Source of the DNA: Rhizobium sp. Q54
GTDB taxonomy: Bacteria; Pseudomonadota; Alphaproteobacteria; Rhizobiales; Beijerinckiaceae
Length of the DNA stretch: 32,317 bases
Assembly (NCBI GenBank): GCA_945875875.1
Contig: CAMCMI010000005.1
Span: 1-32,317 of the forward strand
Direction: 5' to 3'
Under the pieces are notes generated by a model that did not search any database, was not told where the DNA came from, and saw only the letters and a list, made by a program, of their open reading frames with translations. The position numbers and the translations under genes were made by a program. Below, in pieces: positions 18,471 through 27,195 of this stretch; position 1 is the stretch's first letter; each line of letters begins with the position of its first letter.

Positions 18471-19349
18471 CTAGCGTCCCACAGGCGCGCCCAATTGCAT
18501 CGCGGGCCCGCGTGAAGGCGCAGGCTTTCTGGCCGCGCCGGCTTCCTCGGCCTCAAACGCAGCCGGATTCTGGCGGGCTCGCAGGGCAATCGCCCATGCC
18601 TCGGTGATGCGGGAGGCACAAAAGCCATGCCGCGCCTCGCCTGCATAATCCTCGCAACGCTCGGAGCGGCGCGAGGAAAAGCCCGCCTGTTCGGAGGCGA
18701 TCATCCGCACCAGCGCGCGGTCCTTACCGGCAGCCGCCATCAGGGCGCGGTAATTGGCCTGCGCGTTTTTCTCGGACGCGCCACGGATGCGCTCGTTCTG
18801 GGAAATGTCGGCTGCGCTTATGGAATCGCCGGCAGGCCCCCAGAAACCGGCGGCATATCCCCGGCAATCGGCGGCCCTGAACTCGCAAAAGCCGCCCGTT
18901 GGCGAGCTTGCGGTGAAATCGCCGACGTTCATCTGCACGGCGCCGTTATGGATCTCGATCGAGAACGGACAGGCGGGAATGGAGCCTTCAAACCGGCGCA
19001 GGCCCTGAGTTCGGCGCAGGGGACGCAAAACGAACGGCCCGCCAGTCACCTCGATCTGGCAGGCCTCGCCGCGCGCAGATATTTTCTCGCCTGCAAGCAC
19101 GAGTTTTGAAATCACGAAATCAGCGCCCTTTAGCTGAAACGCCAGATGGCCGTTTTCTCCATTCAGCCGTAATTCGCGACCAATGACGCTGGATTCATGG
19201 GGCGCGCGCACCGCCACGCCCTGCTCGATGGGCTGGCCTGAGACCCCGACAGCGCCCTGCAGTTGAACCTGAGCTATAGCCGGGCCTGCCGCAAGCTTCA
19301 GGGCTACGACGGCGAAAGCGACACTCAAGTGGCTGGAGCGCATGAACAT
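18471..19349 (-). CDS. Secreted hypothetical protein, possible LprI/DUF1311-like C-terminal region
   Basis: Signal-peptide-like N-terminus MRSSHLSVAFAVVALKLAAGPAIAQ; Cys-containing segment GGFCEFRAADCRGYAAGFWGPAGDSI; C-terminal ANYRALMAAAG...EQAGFSSRRSERCEDYAGEARHGFCASRITEAWAIALRAR. Start at 19349 or 19343. Confidence 0.7.
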   Translation of the reverse strand: MFMRSSHLSVAFAVVALKLAAGPAIAQVQLQGAVGVSGQPIEQGVAVRAPHESSVIGRELRLNGENGHLAFQLKGADFVISKLVLAGEKISARGEACQIEVTGGPFVLRPLRRTQGLRRFEGSIPACPFSIEIHNGAVQMNVGDFTASSPTGGFCEFRAADCRGYAAGFWGPAGDSISAADISQNERIRGASEKNAQANYRALMAAAGKDRALVRMIASEQAGFSSRRSERCEDYAGEARHGFCASRITEAWAIALRARQNPAAFEAEEAGAARKPAPSRGPAMQLGAPVGR

Positions 19350-19535
19350 CTATAAACGCGACACTTTCTGGAACTCCGGACGCAGGACGCTTCTGCTGGC
19401 GCGGATATCTATATCTACGCTTCAGTATATCATCAGCTTCTTAATAAACTTGTTAAAGATCGCGCGCGGCAAGCCACGCAGCTTTGGGCCGGCGCGCCTT
19501 TCCTCTCGATCTGTCCTGTTTGCCCTCCACAATGT

Positions 19536-19563
19536 CTTGCGGGAGAAAAACGCCTGCATATAT
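19536..19563 (+). promoter_or_regulatory. Candidate RpoH (sigma-32)-type promoter upstream of dnaK
   Basis: CTTG (19536-19539), 17-nt spacer, CATATAT (19557-19563); close to the alphaproteobacterial heat-shock consensus CTTG-N17/18-CYTAT-T. Confidence 0.4.
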
Positions 19564-19711
19564 ACCGGCCAGCCTTGCGGTTCGCCGCGGCGATCACAAT
19601 CTTGGGAAGCAACGGGGACCGGGCGAAAGGTTAAGCGCGCCGCGCGCTGGCCTCGCTCATGAAACGGACCGCTTCGGGGTCCATGGGTTCTGCGTAGAAA
19701 AGGAATTGAAT

Positions 19712-21631
19712 ATGGCAAAGGTCATCGGCATCGACTTGGGAACCACCAACAGCTGTGTGGCTGTGATGGAAGGCTCGACCCCCAAGGTCATTGAGAATTC
19801 GGAAGGGGCGCGCACGACGCCCTCCATCGTCGCCTTCACGGATGAGGGCGAGCGTCTTGTGGGCCAGCCCGCCAAGCGTCAGGCCGTCACCAACCCCGAG
19901 CGCACCTTTTTCGCGATCAAGCGCCTGATCGGGCGCCCGTTCGCCGATCCGATGACGCAGAAAGACATGGGCCTCGTGCCCTACAAGATCGTCAAGGCCG
20001 GCAACGGCGATGCGTGGGTCAAGTCCGACAATCAGGAATATTCACCCTCGCAGATATCCGCCTTCACGCTGCAAAAGATGAAGGAGACCGCCGAGGCTTA
20101 TCTCGGCCAGACCGTGACGCAGGCCGTCATCACCGTTCCCGCCTATTTCAATGACGCCCAGCGTCAGGCCACCAAGGACGCTGGCAAGATCGCGGGCCTT
20201 GAAGTGCTGCGCATCATCAACGAGCCCACCGCTGCGGCGCTGGCCTACGGCCTCGACAAGAAGGGCGCTGGCACCATCGCCGTCTACGACCTTGGCGGCG
20301 GCACGTTCGACGTCTCGATCCTCGAGATCGGCGACGGCGTGTTTGAAGTGAAGTCCACCAACGGCGACACGTTCCTCGGCGGCGAGGACTTCGACATGCG
20401 CCTCGTGGAATATTTGGCCGACGAGTTCAAGAAAGAGCAGGGCATTGACCTGAAGAAGGACAAGCTCGCCCTTCAGCGTCTCAAGGAAGCGGCTGAAAAG
20501 GCCAAGATCGAATTGTCGTCGGCGGCCCAGACCGACATCAACCTGCCCTACATCACCGCCGACGCCACCGGCCCCAAGCATCTGGCTCTGAAGCTGACGC
20601 GTTCGAAGTTCGAGGCGCTGGTGGACGATCTGATCCAGCGCACAATCGAGCCCTGCAAAAAGGCGCTCAAGGACGCTGGCCTGACCGGCGCCGAGATCGA
20701 CGAAGTGGTGCTGGTTGGCGGCATGACCCGCATGCCCAAGGTGCAGGAGATCGTAAAATCCTTCTTCGGCAAGGAGCCCCACAAGGGCGTGAACCCTGAC
20801 GAAGTCGTGGCCATCGGCGCGGCTGTGCAGGCGGGCGTTCTGCAAGGCGACGTGAAGGACGTGCTGCTGCTCGACGTGACCCCGCTGTCGCTGGGCATCG
20901 AGACGCTGGGCGGCGTGTTCACGCGCCTGATCGACCGCAACACGACGATCCCGACCAAGAAGAGCCAGGTGTTCTCGACCGCCGAGGACAATCAGACCGC
21001 GGTGACGATCCGCGTGTTCCAGGGCGAGCGCGAAATGGCGGCTGACAACAAGCAGCTTGGCCAGTTCGATCTCGTGGGCATTCCGCCCGCCCCGCGCGGC
21101 ATGCCGCAGGTTGAAGTGACGTTCGACATCGACGCCAACGGCATCGTCAGCGTCACTGCCAAGGACAAGGCGACCTCGAAAGAGCAGCAGATCCGCATTC
21201 AGGCCTCGGGCGGCCTGAGCGACGCCGACATCGACAAAATGGTGAAGGACGCCGAGGCCAACGCCGCTGAGGACAAGAAGCGCCGCGAGCTGGTCGACAC
21301 GAAAAATCAGGGCGAGGCTCTGGTGCATTCGTCCGAGAAGTCGCTGGCCGAATTTGGCGACAAGGTCGGCGAGGCCGAAAAGACTGCGATCTCGGACGCC
21401 ATCACCGCGCTCAAGACCGCGCTTGAGGGCGAGGACGTGGAAGCTATCAAGGGCCGCAGCAACGAACTGGCGCAGGCTTCGATGAAGCTGGGCGAGGCGA
21501 TGTACAAGTCGCAGCAGGCGGAAGCGGCGGCCGAAGCCGAGGGCGGCGAGGGCGCGCAGGCCAAAAAGGACGAGGACGTGATTGACGCCGACTTCAAGGA
21601 AGTTGACGGCGACAAGAAGAAGGGGGCGTAA
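19712..21631 (+). CDS. dnaK: Molecular chaperone DnaK (Hsp70)
   Basis: [42 protein letters not shown] ... [40 protein letters not shown] ... [15 protein letters not shown]; full length. Confidence 0.98.
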   Translation: MAKVIGIDLGTTNSCVAVMEGSTPKVIENSEGARTTPSIVAFTDEGERLVGQPAKRQAVTNPERTFFAIKRLIGRPFADPMTQKDMGLVPYKIVKAGNGDAWVKSDNQEYSPSQISAFTLQKMKETAEAYLGQTVTQAVITVPAYFNDAQRQATKDAGKIAGLEVLRIINEPTAAALAYGLDKKGAGTIAVYDLGGGTFDVSILEIGDGVFEVKSTNGDTFLGGEDFDMRLVEYLADEFKKEQGIDLKKDKLALQRLKEAAEKAKIELSSAAQTDINLPYITADATGPKHLALKLTRSKFEALVDDLIQRTIEPCKKALKDAGLTGAEIDEVVLVGGMTRMPKVQEIVKSFFGKEPHKGVNPDEVVAIGAAVQAGVLQGDVKDVLLLDVTPLSLGIETLGGVFTRLIDRNTTIPTKKSQVFSTAEDNQTAVTIRVFQGEREMAADNKQLGQFDLVGIPPAPRGMPQVEVTFDIDANGIVSVTAKDKATSKEQQIRIQASGGLSDADIDKMVKDAEANAAEDKKRRELVDTKNQGEALVHSSEKSLAEFGDKVGEAEKTAISDAITALKTALEGEDVEAIKGRSNELAQASMKLGEAMYKSQQAEAAAEAEGGEGAQAKKDEDVIDADFKEVDGDKKKGA

Positions 21632-21644
21632 CAGCCCGGCACGG

Positions 21645-21680
21645 AAAGGCCCTTTCCCGCAAGGGAGGGGGCCGTTTCAA
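21645..21680 (+). terminator. Candidate intrinsic terminator between dnaK and dnaJ
   Basis: GGCCCTTTCCC-GCAA-GGGAGGGGGCC stem (with G-U pairs) followed by GTTTCAATTT. Confidence 0.5.
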
Positions 21681-21811
21681 TTTCGCCCGCTTTATGAGCC
21701 CACTTGCGAAAGATGCAGCCGCAAGGGTAGTTGAGGGTCGACGCCAGCTTCACGGGGCAAAAGTTTGCCCGTCGCGCCCCTTGCGCCGCAAGTCAGAGAA
21801 CCGGACCGCCT

Positions 21812-22957
21812 ATGTCCAAACGCGATTATTACGAAATTCTCGGCGTAGCCCGCACCGCGACCGAGGCCGAGATGAAGGCGGCGTTCCGCAAATCGGCGAT
21901 GCAATGCCATCCCGACCGTCATCCCGGCGATTCAGCCGCCGAGATGAAGTTCAAGGAACTCAACGAGGCCTATCAATGCCTTTCCGACGGCCAGAAGCGG
22001 GCCGCCTACGACCGCTTTGGCCATGCCGCGTTTGAAAACGGCGGCGGGCCGGGCGGCTTTGGCGGCGGCGACGGGTTCGGCTCGTCGATGTCGGATATTT
22101 TCGAAGACCTGTTCGGCAATATCATGGGCGGCGGGCGCGGGCGCCAGGGCGGCGGCAATGGCCGCGAGCGCGGCGCCGATCTGCGCTATAATCTGGAGAT
22201 TAATCTGGAGGACGCCTTCAGGGGCAAGCAGGCGCAAATTTCCGTGCCGACCTCCATTTCCTGCGAGCCCTGTTCGGGCAGCGGCGCCAAGGCTGGCTCG
22301 AAGCCGCGCGCCTGCGCGACCTGCGCCGGGCAGGGCCGCGTGCGCGCCCAGCAAGGCTTTTTCGCCATCGAGCGCACCTGTCCCGCCTGTCAGGGTCGCG
22401 GCCAGGTGATCGACAATCCGTGCGCCTCGTGTTCGGGCGCCGGGCGCGTCAGCCGCGAGCGCACGCTCTCGGTCAACATTCCCGTCGGCGTTGAGGACGG
22501 CACCCGCATCCGGCTGGCTGGAGAGGGCGAGGCGGGCCTGCGCGGCGGGCCGTCGGGCGATCTGTATATTTTCCTGTCGCTGAAAGCCCATCCGTTCTTC
22601 CAGCGCGACGGGGCTGATCTTTATTGCCGCCTGCCGATTTCGATGGTGCAGGCGGCCCTGGGCGACGAAGTCGTCGTGCGCACAATCGACGGCGGCGAGG
22701 CGCGCGTAAAAGTGCCTGACGGAACGCAATCGGGTCGCCAGTTCAAGCTGCGCGGCAAGGGCATGCCGGTGCTGCGCTCGCGGGACGTTGGCGATCTGTA
22801 CTTGCAGGCGGTGGTCGAGACGCCGCAGAACCTGACCAAGCGCCAGCGCGAATTGCTGGCCGAGTTCGAGACCGAATCCTCCAGCAAGACCCATCCCGAA
22901 GCGGCGGGCTTCCTGACCAAGATGAAGGATTTCTTCGGCAACCTCAGCGGCGCATAG
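21812..22957 (+). CDS. dnaJ: Molecular chaperone DnaJ
   Basis: [40 protein letters not shown]; Gly/Phe region; CxxCxGxG Zn repeats ([40 protein letters not shown]). Confidence 0.97.
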   Translation: MSKRDYYEILGVARTATEAEMKAAFRKSAMQCHPDRHPGDSAAEMKFKELNEAYQCLSDGQKRAAYDRFGHAAFENGGGPGGFGGGDGFGSSMSDIFEDLFGNIMGGGRGRQGGGNGRERGADLRYNLEINLEDAFRGKQAQISVPTSISCEPCSGSGAKAGSKPRACATCAGQGRVRAQQGFFAIERTCPACQGRGQVIDNPCASCSGAGRVSRERTLSVNIPVGVEDGTRIRLAGEGEAGLRGGPSGDLYIFLSLKAHPFFQRDGADLYCRLPISMVQAALGDEVVVRTIDGGEARVKVPDGTQSGRQFKLRGKGMPVLRSRDVGDLYLQAVVETPQNLTKRQRELLAEFETESSSKTHPEAAGFLTKMKDFFGNLSGA

Positions 22958-22967
22958 GCAGGGCGCC

Positions 22968-23000
22968 AATCTGGACCGTGCGCGGCCCCCCGCGCATCTT
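22968..23000 (-). repeat. Dispersed GCGCGC-stem hairpin repeat, copy C
   Basis: AATCTGGACCGTGCGCGGCCCCCCGCGCATCTT; stem TGCGCGG-CCCC-CCGCGCA (22979-22996); reverse complement matches copy A (AAGATGCGCG...CACGGTCCAGATT). Confidence 0.6.
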
Positions 23001-23027
23001 TGGGGCGCCGAAATCTCTTGGGTCGCT

Positions 23028-23064
23028 GAAAAAGGAGCGCGCGAGGCCGCGCGCGGTCCAGATT
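23028..23064 (+). repeat. Dispersed GCGCGC-stem hairpin repeat, copy D
   Basis: GAAAAAGGAGCGCGCGAGGCCGCGCGCGGTCCAGATT; stem GCGCGC-GAGGCC-GCGCGC (23037-23054); forms a 20-nt inverted repeat with one mismatch against the copy C end (22968-22987 vs 23045-23064). Confidence 0.6.
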
Positions 23065-23143
23065 CAGTTCAGCGACAGCTGCAGGGTTTCCAAAGGGCCA
23101 AAGCGGGCTTTGCTCCGCACGGCCAATAGGGTAAAGCGGCGCC

Positions 23144-23767
23144 ATGATTATCGCCATCGACGGACCGGCGGCTTCCGGCAAGGGCACCATCGCACGCCGA
23201 CTGGCGGCTCATTTCAGTTTAGCCCATCTCGACACCGGCCTGTTGTATCGGGCCACCGCCCGCGTGCTGCTCGACAACGGCGCCAGCCTTGAGGATGCAG
23301 GCAAGGCGGAAGCGGCTGCACGCGGATTGGCTTTGCGCGATTTTGACGAGGCTCGCCTGCGCGGGGCGGATATGGGCGAGGCCGCCTCTGTCGTGGCCGC
23401 CATTCCGCAGGTGCGCGCGGCTTTGATGGACTGGCAACGCCGGTTCGCTGCGCGGCCGGAGGGCGCGGTTCTTGACGGGCGCGACATCGGAACCATCATC
23501 TGCCCGGACGCGCAGGTAAAACTCTTCGTCACCGCCAGCCCCGAGACGCGCGCCCAGCGCCGGGCGCTTGAATTGCGCGGCCGTGGCGAGAACGTGGATT
23601 TCGCAGATGTGCTGGCCGACATCCGCCGTCGCGACGAGCGCGATTCTGGCCGTTCGTCGGCGCCGCTGGTCGCAGCCCTGGACTCGATCCTGCTCGATAC
23701 CAGCGAGATGGACGTCGAGACGGCGGTGCGGGCGGCGATTGCGGCGACGAATGCGCGCGCGGGATAA
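23144..23767 (+). CDS. cmk: (d)CMP kinase (cytidylate kinase)
   Basis: [42 protein letters not shown]..., [51 protein letters not shown]. Confidence 0.95.
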   Translation: MIIAIDGPAASGKGTIARRLAAHFSLAHLDTGLLYRATARVLLDNGASLEDAGKAEAAARGLALRDFDEARLRGADMGEAASVVAAIPQVRAALMDWQRRFAARPEGAVLDGRDIGTIICPDAQVKLFVTASPETRAQRRALELRGRGENVDFADVLADIRRRDERDSGRSSAPLVAALDSILLDTSEMDVETAVRAAIAATNARAG

Positions 23768-23825
23768 ATCTTAAGCGAGGCTTTACTAAAATAGTCGATC
23801 AATGCTGCTCTTGTCGGAGCGCAGC

Positions 23826-26099
23826 ATGTCGATGTCTGAAACAGCCTTGCCCCGTCGGCTCCTCGCTGCGCGCGCGGGTCTTATGTTGCCCGCCTTTGCG
23901 GGCGCGCTTTTGTTGTCGGCTCTCCTGCTGTTTTCCGTGCAGCCGATGTTCACCAAGATGATGCTGCCCTCGCTTGGCGGATCGCCCGCCGTCTGGTCGG
24001 TGGCGATGGTCTTTTTCCAGATCATGCTGCTGCTGGGCTACCTTTGGGCGCACGCGCTGACGCGTTTGTTCTCCTTGCCAGCGGCGGCGATTGCGCATCT
24101 GTGTTTGACGGCGACGGCCTTTATTGTGTTGCCGCTGGCATGGACGGCGATGAGCGCGCCATCAGCGGAAGGCGCGCAGGCGCTTTGGCTGGTGGGCGCG
24201 TTTGCGATCTCCGTCGGCCTGCCGTTCTTTGCGCTGGCGGGCAATGGGCCTCTGTTGCAGGCGTGGTTTGCGCGCTCGGGCCATCGTGCCGCGTGCGATC
24301 CGTACTTTCTTTATGCGGCTTCGAATGCGGGATCATTTGTTGCGCTGCTCGCGTATCCGCTTTTGATCGAGCCGTTCTTTGGTCTGCGCGTGCAAAGCCT
24401 CGCATGGACATGGGGCTTTGCTGGCCTGCTGCTGGTGCTGGCTTTGTGCGCGGGGCTTGTGCTTGGGGCGCGAAGTTCCGATAGCCATAAAATCCTTGCG
24501 CCGCAGGCCAAGGCCACGATTCTGTGGCGCGCCCGGCTGGCGTGGATAGGGCTCTCCAGCGTGCCCTCTGGCCTTCTGGTGGCGGCGACCGCGCATATCT
24601 CGACCGACATCGCCGCTGCGCCCTTGCTGTGGGTTGCGCCGCTGGCCCTGTTCCTGCTCACGTTCATCATTGCGTTCCGTGACAGGTTGCCCGTCTCGCA
24701 TCGTGTTCTGTTTCTGGCGCATGCTGTGACGGGGGCGCTGGCCCTGAGTTCGTTTCTGGGGGCGGCGACAAACATCCCCTTGCAGCTTGCCGTGCATTTG
24801 CTGCTGCTGTTCGTCGCCAGCCTGTCGATTCATCACGCGCTGTATCAACGCCGCCCGGACCCCGCCGCGCTGACGGATTTCTACGTGTGCATGTCGCTTG
24901 GCGGCGCGCTTGGCGGCCTGTTCGCAGCGCTTGTCGCGCCCGCGATTTTTTCTGGCGTGCATGAATATCCAATCCTGATCGTGGCGACGTTCCTGTGTCT
25001 GCCCGGCGTCTTTGCGTGGAGCCCCCAAGCGCTTCGCACCGCTGTCGGTTTCTCGATCTTTGCAGGGGTCGCGCTGGTCGCGCTTCATTTTGCAGCCGAT
25101 TCCGGTCTCCTGAGCGATGCGATGTGCGCCGCCCTGATCGTCTCGCTTGCGGCGCCAATGCTGATCCTGCGCGAGCGCCCGGCGCTGGCCGCCGGTTTTG
25201 CCGGGCTTGCCGCGCTGGCCTCGCTCATGCCGGGCGGATCAGTCGCGGATGAGCGCGCCTATCGCTCATTCTTTGGGGTGCACAAGATCGGCCTGTGGCA
25301 GGAAGGTAAAACGCGCATCCTCAAGCATGGCACAACCGTTCACGGGTTCGCCCGCGTGCTCAACGAGGATGGATCGCCCGCGACGCAGCGCCCGCGCCCT
25401 AACGGCTATTACACGCTGGATGGTCCGATGGGCGAGGCGATCCGCTCGGTCCGCCTGCAGGCAGGCGGGCGCCTGAATCACATCGCCGCCATCGGCCTTG
25501 GGGCTGGCACGCTCGCCTGCCATCTGCGCGAGGGCGAGGCGATGACGTTCTACGAGATTGATGCTCTGGTGGTGGAGCTTGCGCGCAATCCCAAATTGTT
25601 CCCCTTCCTCACCGCCTGCGCGCCGCAGGCCCCGATCGTGCTGGGCGATGCGCGCCTCACCATCGCCTCGCAAACAGAGCGCAGCGATCTGATCATCGTC
25701 GATGCCTTCTCCTCGGACGCGATACCGGCTCATTTGCTGACGCGGGAAGCTGTCGCGCTTTATCTGACCAAGCTTGCGCCAAACGGCGTGATCGTGCTGC
25801 ACATCTCGAACCGGGCGATGGACCTGCGGGCGACGCTGGCGCGGGTGGCCGCCGAAATTGGCCTGATTGCGCTGCACCGCTTCGACATTGCGGCGATGAA
25901 CGAGGATTACCGTTCCGGCAGCCGGGTCGTTGTTCTGGCGCGTGAACGCGATGACATCGGCGCGTTGGCGCTCGACGGCGGGGCCTGGAACCAGCTTCAG
26001 CCCGACATGTCGCGCCGGGTCTGGAGCGATGATTATTCGACCATTCTCACGCCCGTGCTGGATATGATCCGGGATAAGCAAAAGGCCGACGGGCATTGA
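23826..26099 (+). CDS. Multi-TM protein with C-terminal spermidine-synthase-like (SAM methyltransferase fold) domain (fused MFS/spermidine synthase type)
   Basis: About 10 hydrophobic segments then LNHIAAIGLGAGTLACHLREGEAMTFYEIDALVVELA...VLGDARLTIA...SDLIIVDAFSSDAIPAHLLTREAVALYLTKLAPNGVIVLHISNR. SD GGAG before ATG 23826. Confidence 0.85.
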   Translation: MSMSETALPRRLLAARAGLMLPAFAGALLLSALLLFSVQPMFTKMMLPSLGGSPAVWSVAMVFFQIMLLLGYLWAHALTRLFSLPAAAIAHLCLTATAFIVLPLAWTAMSAPSAEGAQALWLVGAFAISVGLPFFALAGNGPLLQAWFARSGHRAACDPYFLYAASNAGSFVALLAYPLLIEPFFGLRVQSLAWTWGFAGLLLVLALCAGLVLGARSSDSHKILAPQAKATILWRARLAWIGLSSVPSGLLVAATAHISTDIAAAPLLWVAPLALFLLTFIIAFRDRLPVSHRVLFLAHAVTGALALSSFLGAATNIPLQLAVHLLLLFVASLSIHHALYQRRPDPAALTDFYVCMSLGGALGGLFAALVAPAIFSGVHEYPILIVATFLCLPGVFAWSPQALRTAVGFSIFAGVALVALHFAADSGLLSDAMCAALIVSLAAPMLILRERPALAAGFAGLAALASLMPGGSVADERAYRSFFGVHKIGLWQEGKTRILKHGTTVHGFARVLNEDGSPATQRPRPNGYYTLDGPMGEAIRSVRLQAGGRLNHIAAIGLGAGTLACHLREGEAMTFYEIDALVVELARNPKLFPFLTACAPQAPIVLGDARLTIASQTERSDLIIVDAFSSDAIPAHLLTREAVALYLTKLAPNGVIVLHISNRAMDLRATLARVAAEIGLIALHRFDIAAMNEDYRSGSRVVVLARERDDIGALALDGGAWNQLQPDMSRRVWSDDYSTILTPVLDMIRDKQKADGH

Positions 26100-26170
26100 C
26101 GCAGGCGCCTCCCCGTGCGTTCTCACCATGCGGGTAGCGCCCGCAATCAGACGCCGCCGGAGAGCCTCGC

Positions 26171-27124
26171 ATGTCGTTGAAAACGCCGCTGACCATCGCC
26201 GTTCAGATGGACCCCATCGAGGCCATCAACATCGCAGGCGATTCCACCTTCGCGATGTTGCTGGAGGCGCAGAAGCGCGGGCATAATATCCTTTATTACA
26301 CGCCCGATCGCCTTTCGATGATGGGCTCGGTCGTCATCGCGCAGGCGCAGCCTTTGCAAGTGCGCGATGTTGTCGGCGATCATTTCACGCTGGGTGAGAG
26401 GCGCCGCGTCGATCTTGGGGCGGAGACCGACGTCGTGCTGCTGCGGCAAGACCCGCCGTTTGATCTTGCCTATGTCACCACGACGCATCTTCTGGAGCGC
26501 ATTCATCCGCAAACGCTGGTGGTGAACAATCCCGCCAGCGTGCGCGATGCGCCTGAAAAGCTGTTCGTGATGGAATATCCCGAGCTGATGCCAGCCACGC
26601 TGATCACCCGCGACAGGTCAGAGATCGAGGCGTTCCGCAAGCAGCATGGCGACGTGGTGATGAAGCCGCTCTACGGCAATGGCGGCGCTGCGGTGTTCAA
26701 GGTCGCGGTGAAAGACCCCAATTTTGGTTCGCTGTTTGATTTGTTCTCGGCCACGTTCCGCGAGGCCTGGGTGGTGCAGCAATTCCTGCCGCGCGTCAGC
26801 GAGGGCGACAAGCGCATTATCCTCGTGGACGGAAAAGCCATGGGCGCCGTCAATCGCGTTCCGGCGGAAAACGACATCCGCTCCAACATGGTGCGCGGCG
26901 GGGCTGCGCGCGAAACCGATCTGACGCCGCGCGAGCGCGAGATTTGCTATGCAATCGGGCCGGAATTGCAAAAACGCGGGTTGATTTTCGTTGGAATCGA
27001 CGTCATCGACGGCCATCTGACAGAGATCAACGTCACTTCGCCCACGGGCCTGCGCGCCATCCAGCGTCTCGGCGGGCCCGACCTTGCCGCCGCGTTGTGG
27101 GACTCGATTGAGTCAAAGCTTTAG
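26171..27124 (+). CDS. gshB: Glutathione synthetase
   Basis: [125 protein letters not shown]. Confidence 0.96.
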   Translation: MSLKTPLTIAVQMDPIEAINIAGDSTFAMLLEAQKRGHNILYYTPDRLSMMGSVVIAQAQPLQVRDVVGDHFTLGERRRVDLGAETDVVLLRQDPPFDLAYVTTTHLLERIHPQTLVVNNPASVRDAPEKLFVMEYPELMPATLITRDRSEIEAFRKQHGDVVMKPLYGNGGAAVFKVAVKDPNFGSLFDLFSATFREAWVVQQFLPRVSEGDKRIILVDGKAMGAVNRVPAENDIRSNMVRGGAARETDLTPREREICYAIGPELQKRGLIFVGIDVIDGHLTEINVTSPTGLRAIQRLGGPDLAAALWDSIESKL

Positions 27125-27130
27125 GCGGGC

Positions 27131-27173
27131 TTAATCCATGGACCGCGCGCGTCCTCGCGCGCATCCGCCTCGC
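27131..27173 (-). repeat. Dispersed GCGCGC-stem hairpin repeat, copy B
   Basis: TTAATCCATGGACCGCGCGCGTCCTCGCGCGCATCCGCCTCGC; stem GCGCGCG-TCCT-CGCGCGC (27145-27162); reverse complement GCGAGGCGGATGCGCGCGAGGACGCGCGCGGTCCA aligns with copy A. Confidence 0.6.
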
Positions 27174-27195
27174 TCAAATGTGCTAGATGTAACTC

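Noticed and set aside
20042-21328. 428-aa antisense ORF across dnaK
   Set aside because: dnaK is unequivocal on the plus strand; long antisense frames are common in GC-rich genes with strong codon bias, and antisense Hsp70 ORFs are a known annotation artefact. The translation is His/Leu/Arg/Val-rich with no recognisable domain.
21932-22969. 345-aa antisense ORF across dnaJ
   Set aside because: dnaJ with its Zn motifs is clear on the plus strand; the antisense product is Ala/Leu/Gln-rich with no domain.
24333-25088. 251-aa antisense ORF within the spermidine-synthase-like gene
   Set aside because: Extremely Arg/Gln/Lys-rich translation, no domain, and opposite a clear TM-protein coding frame.
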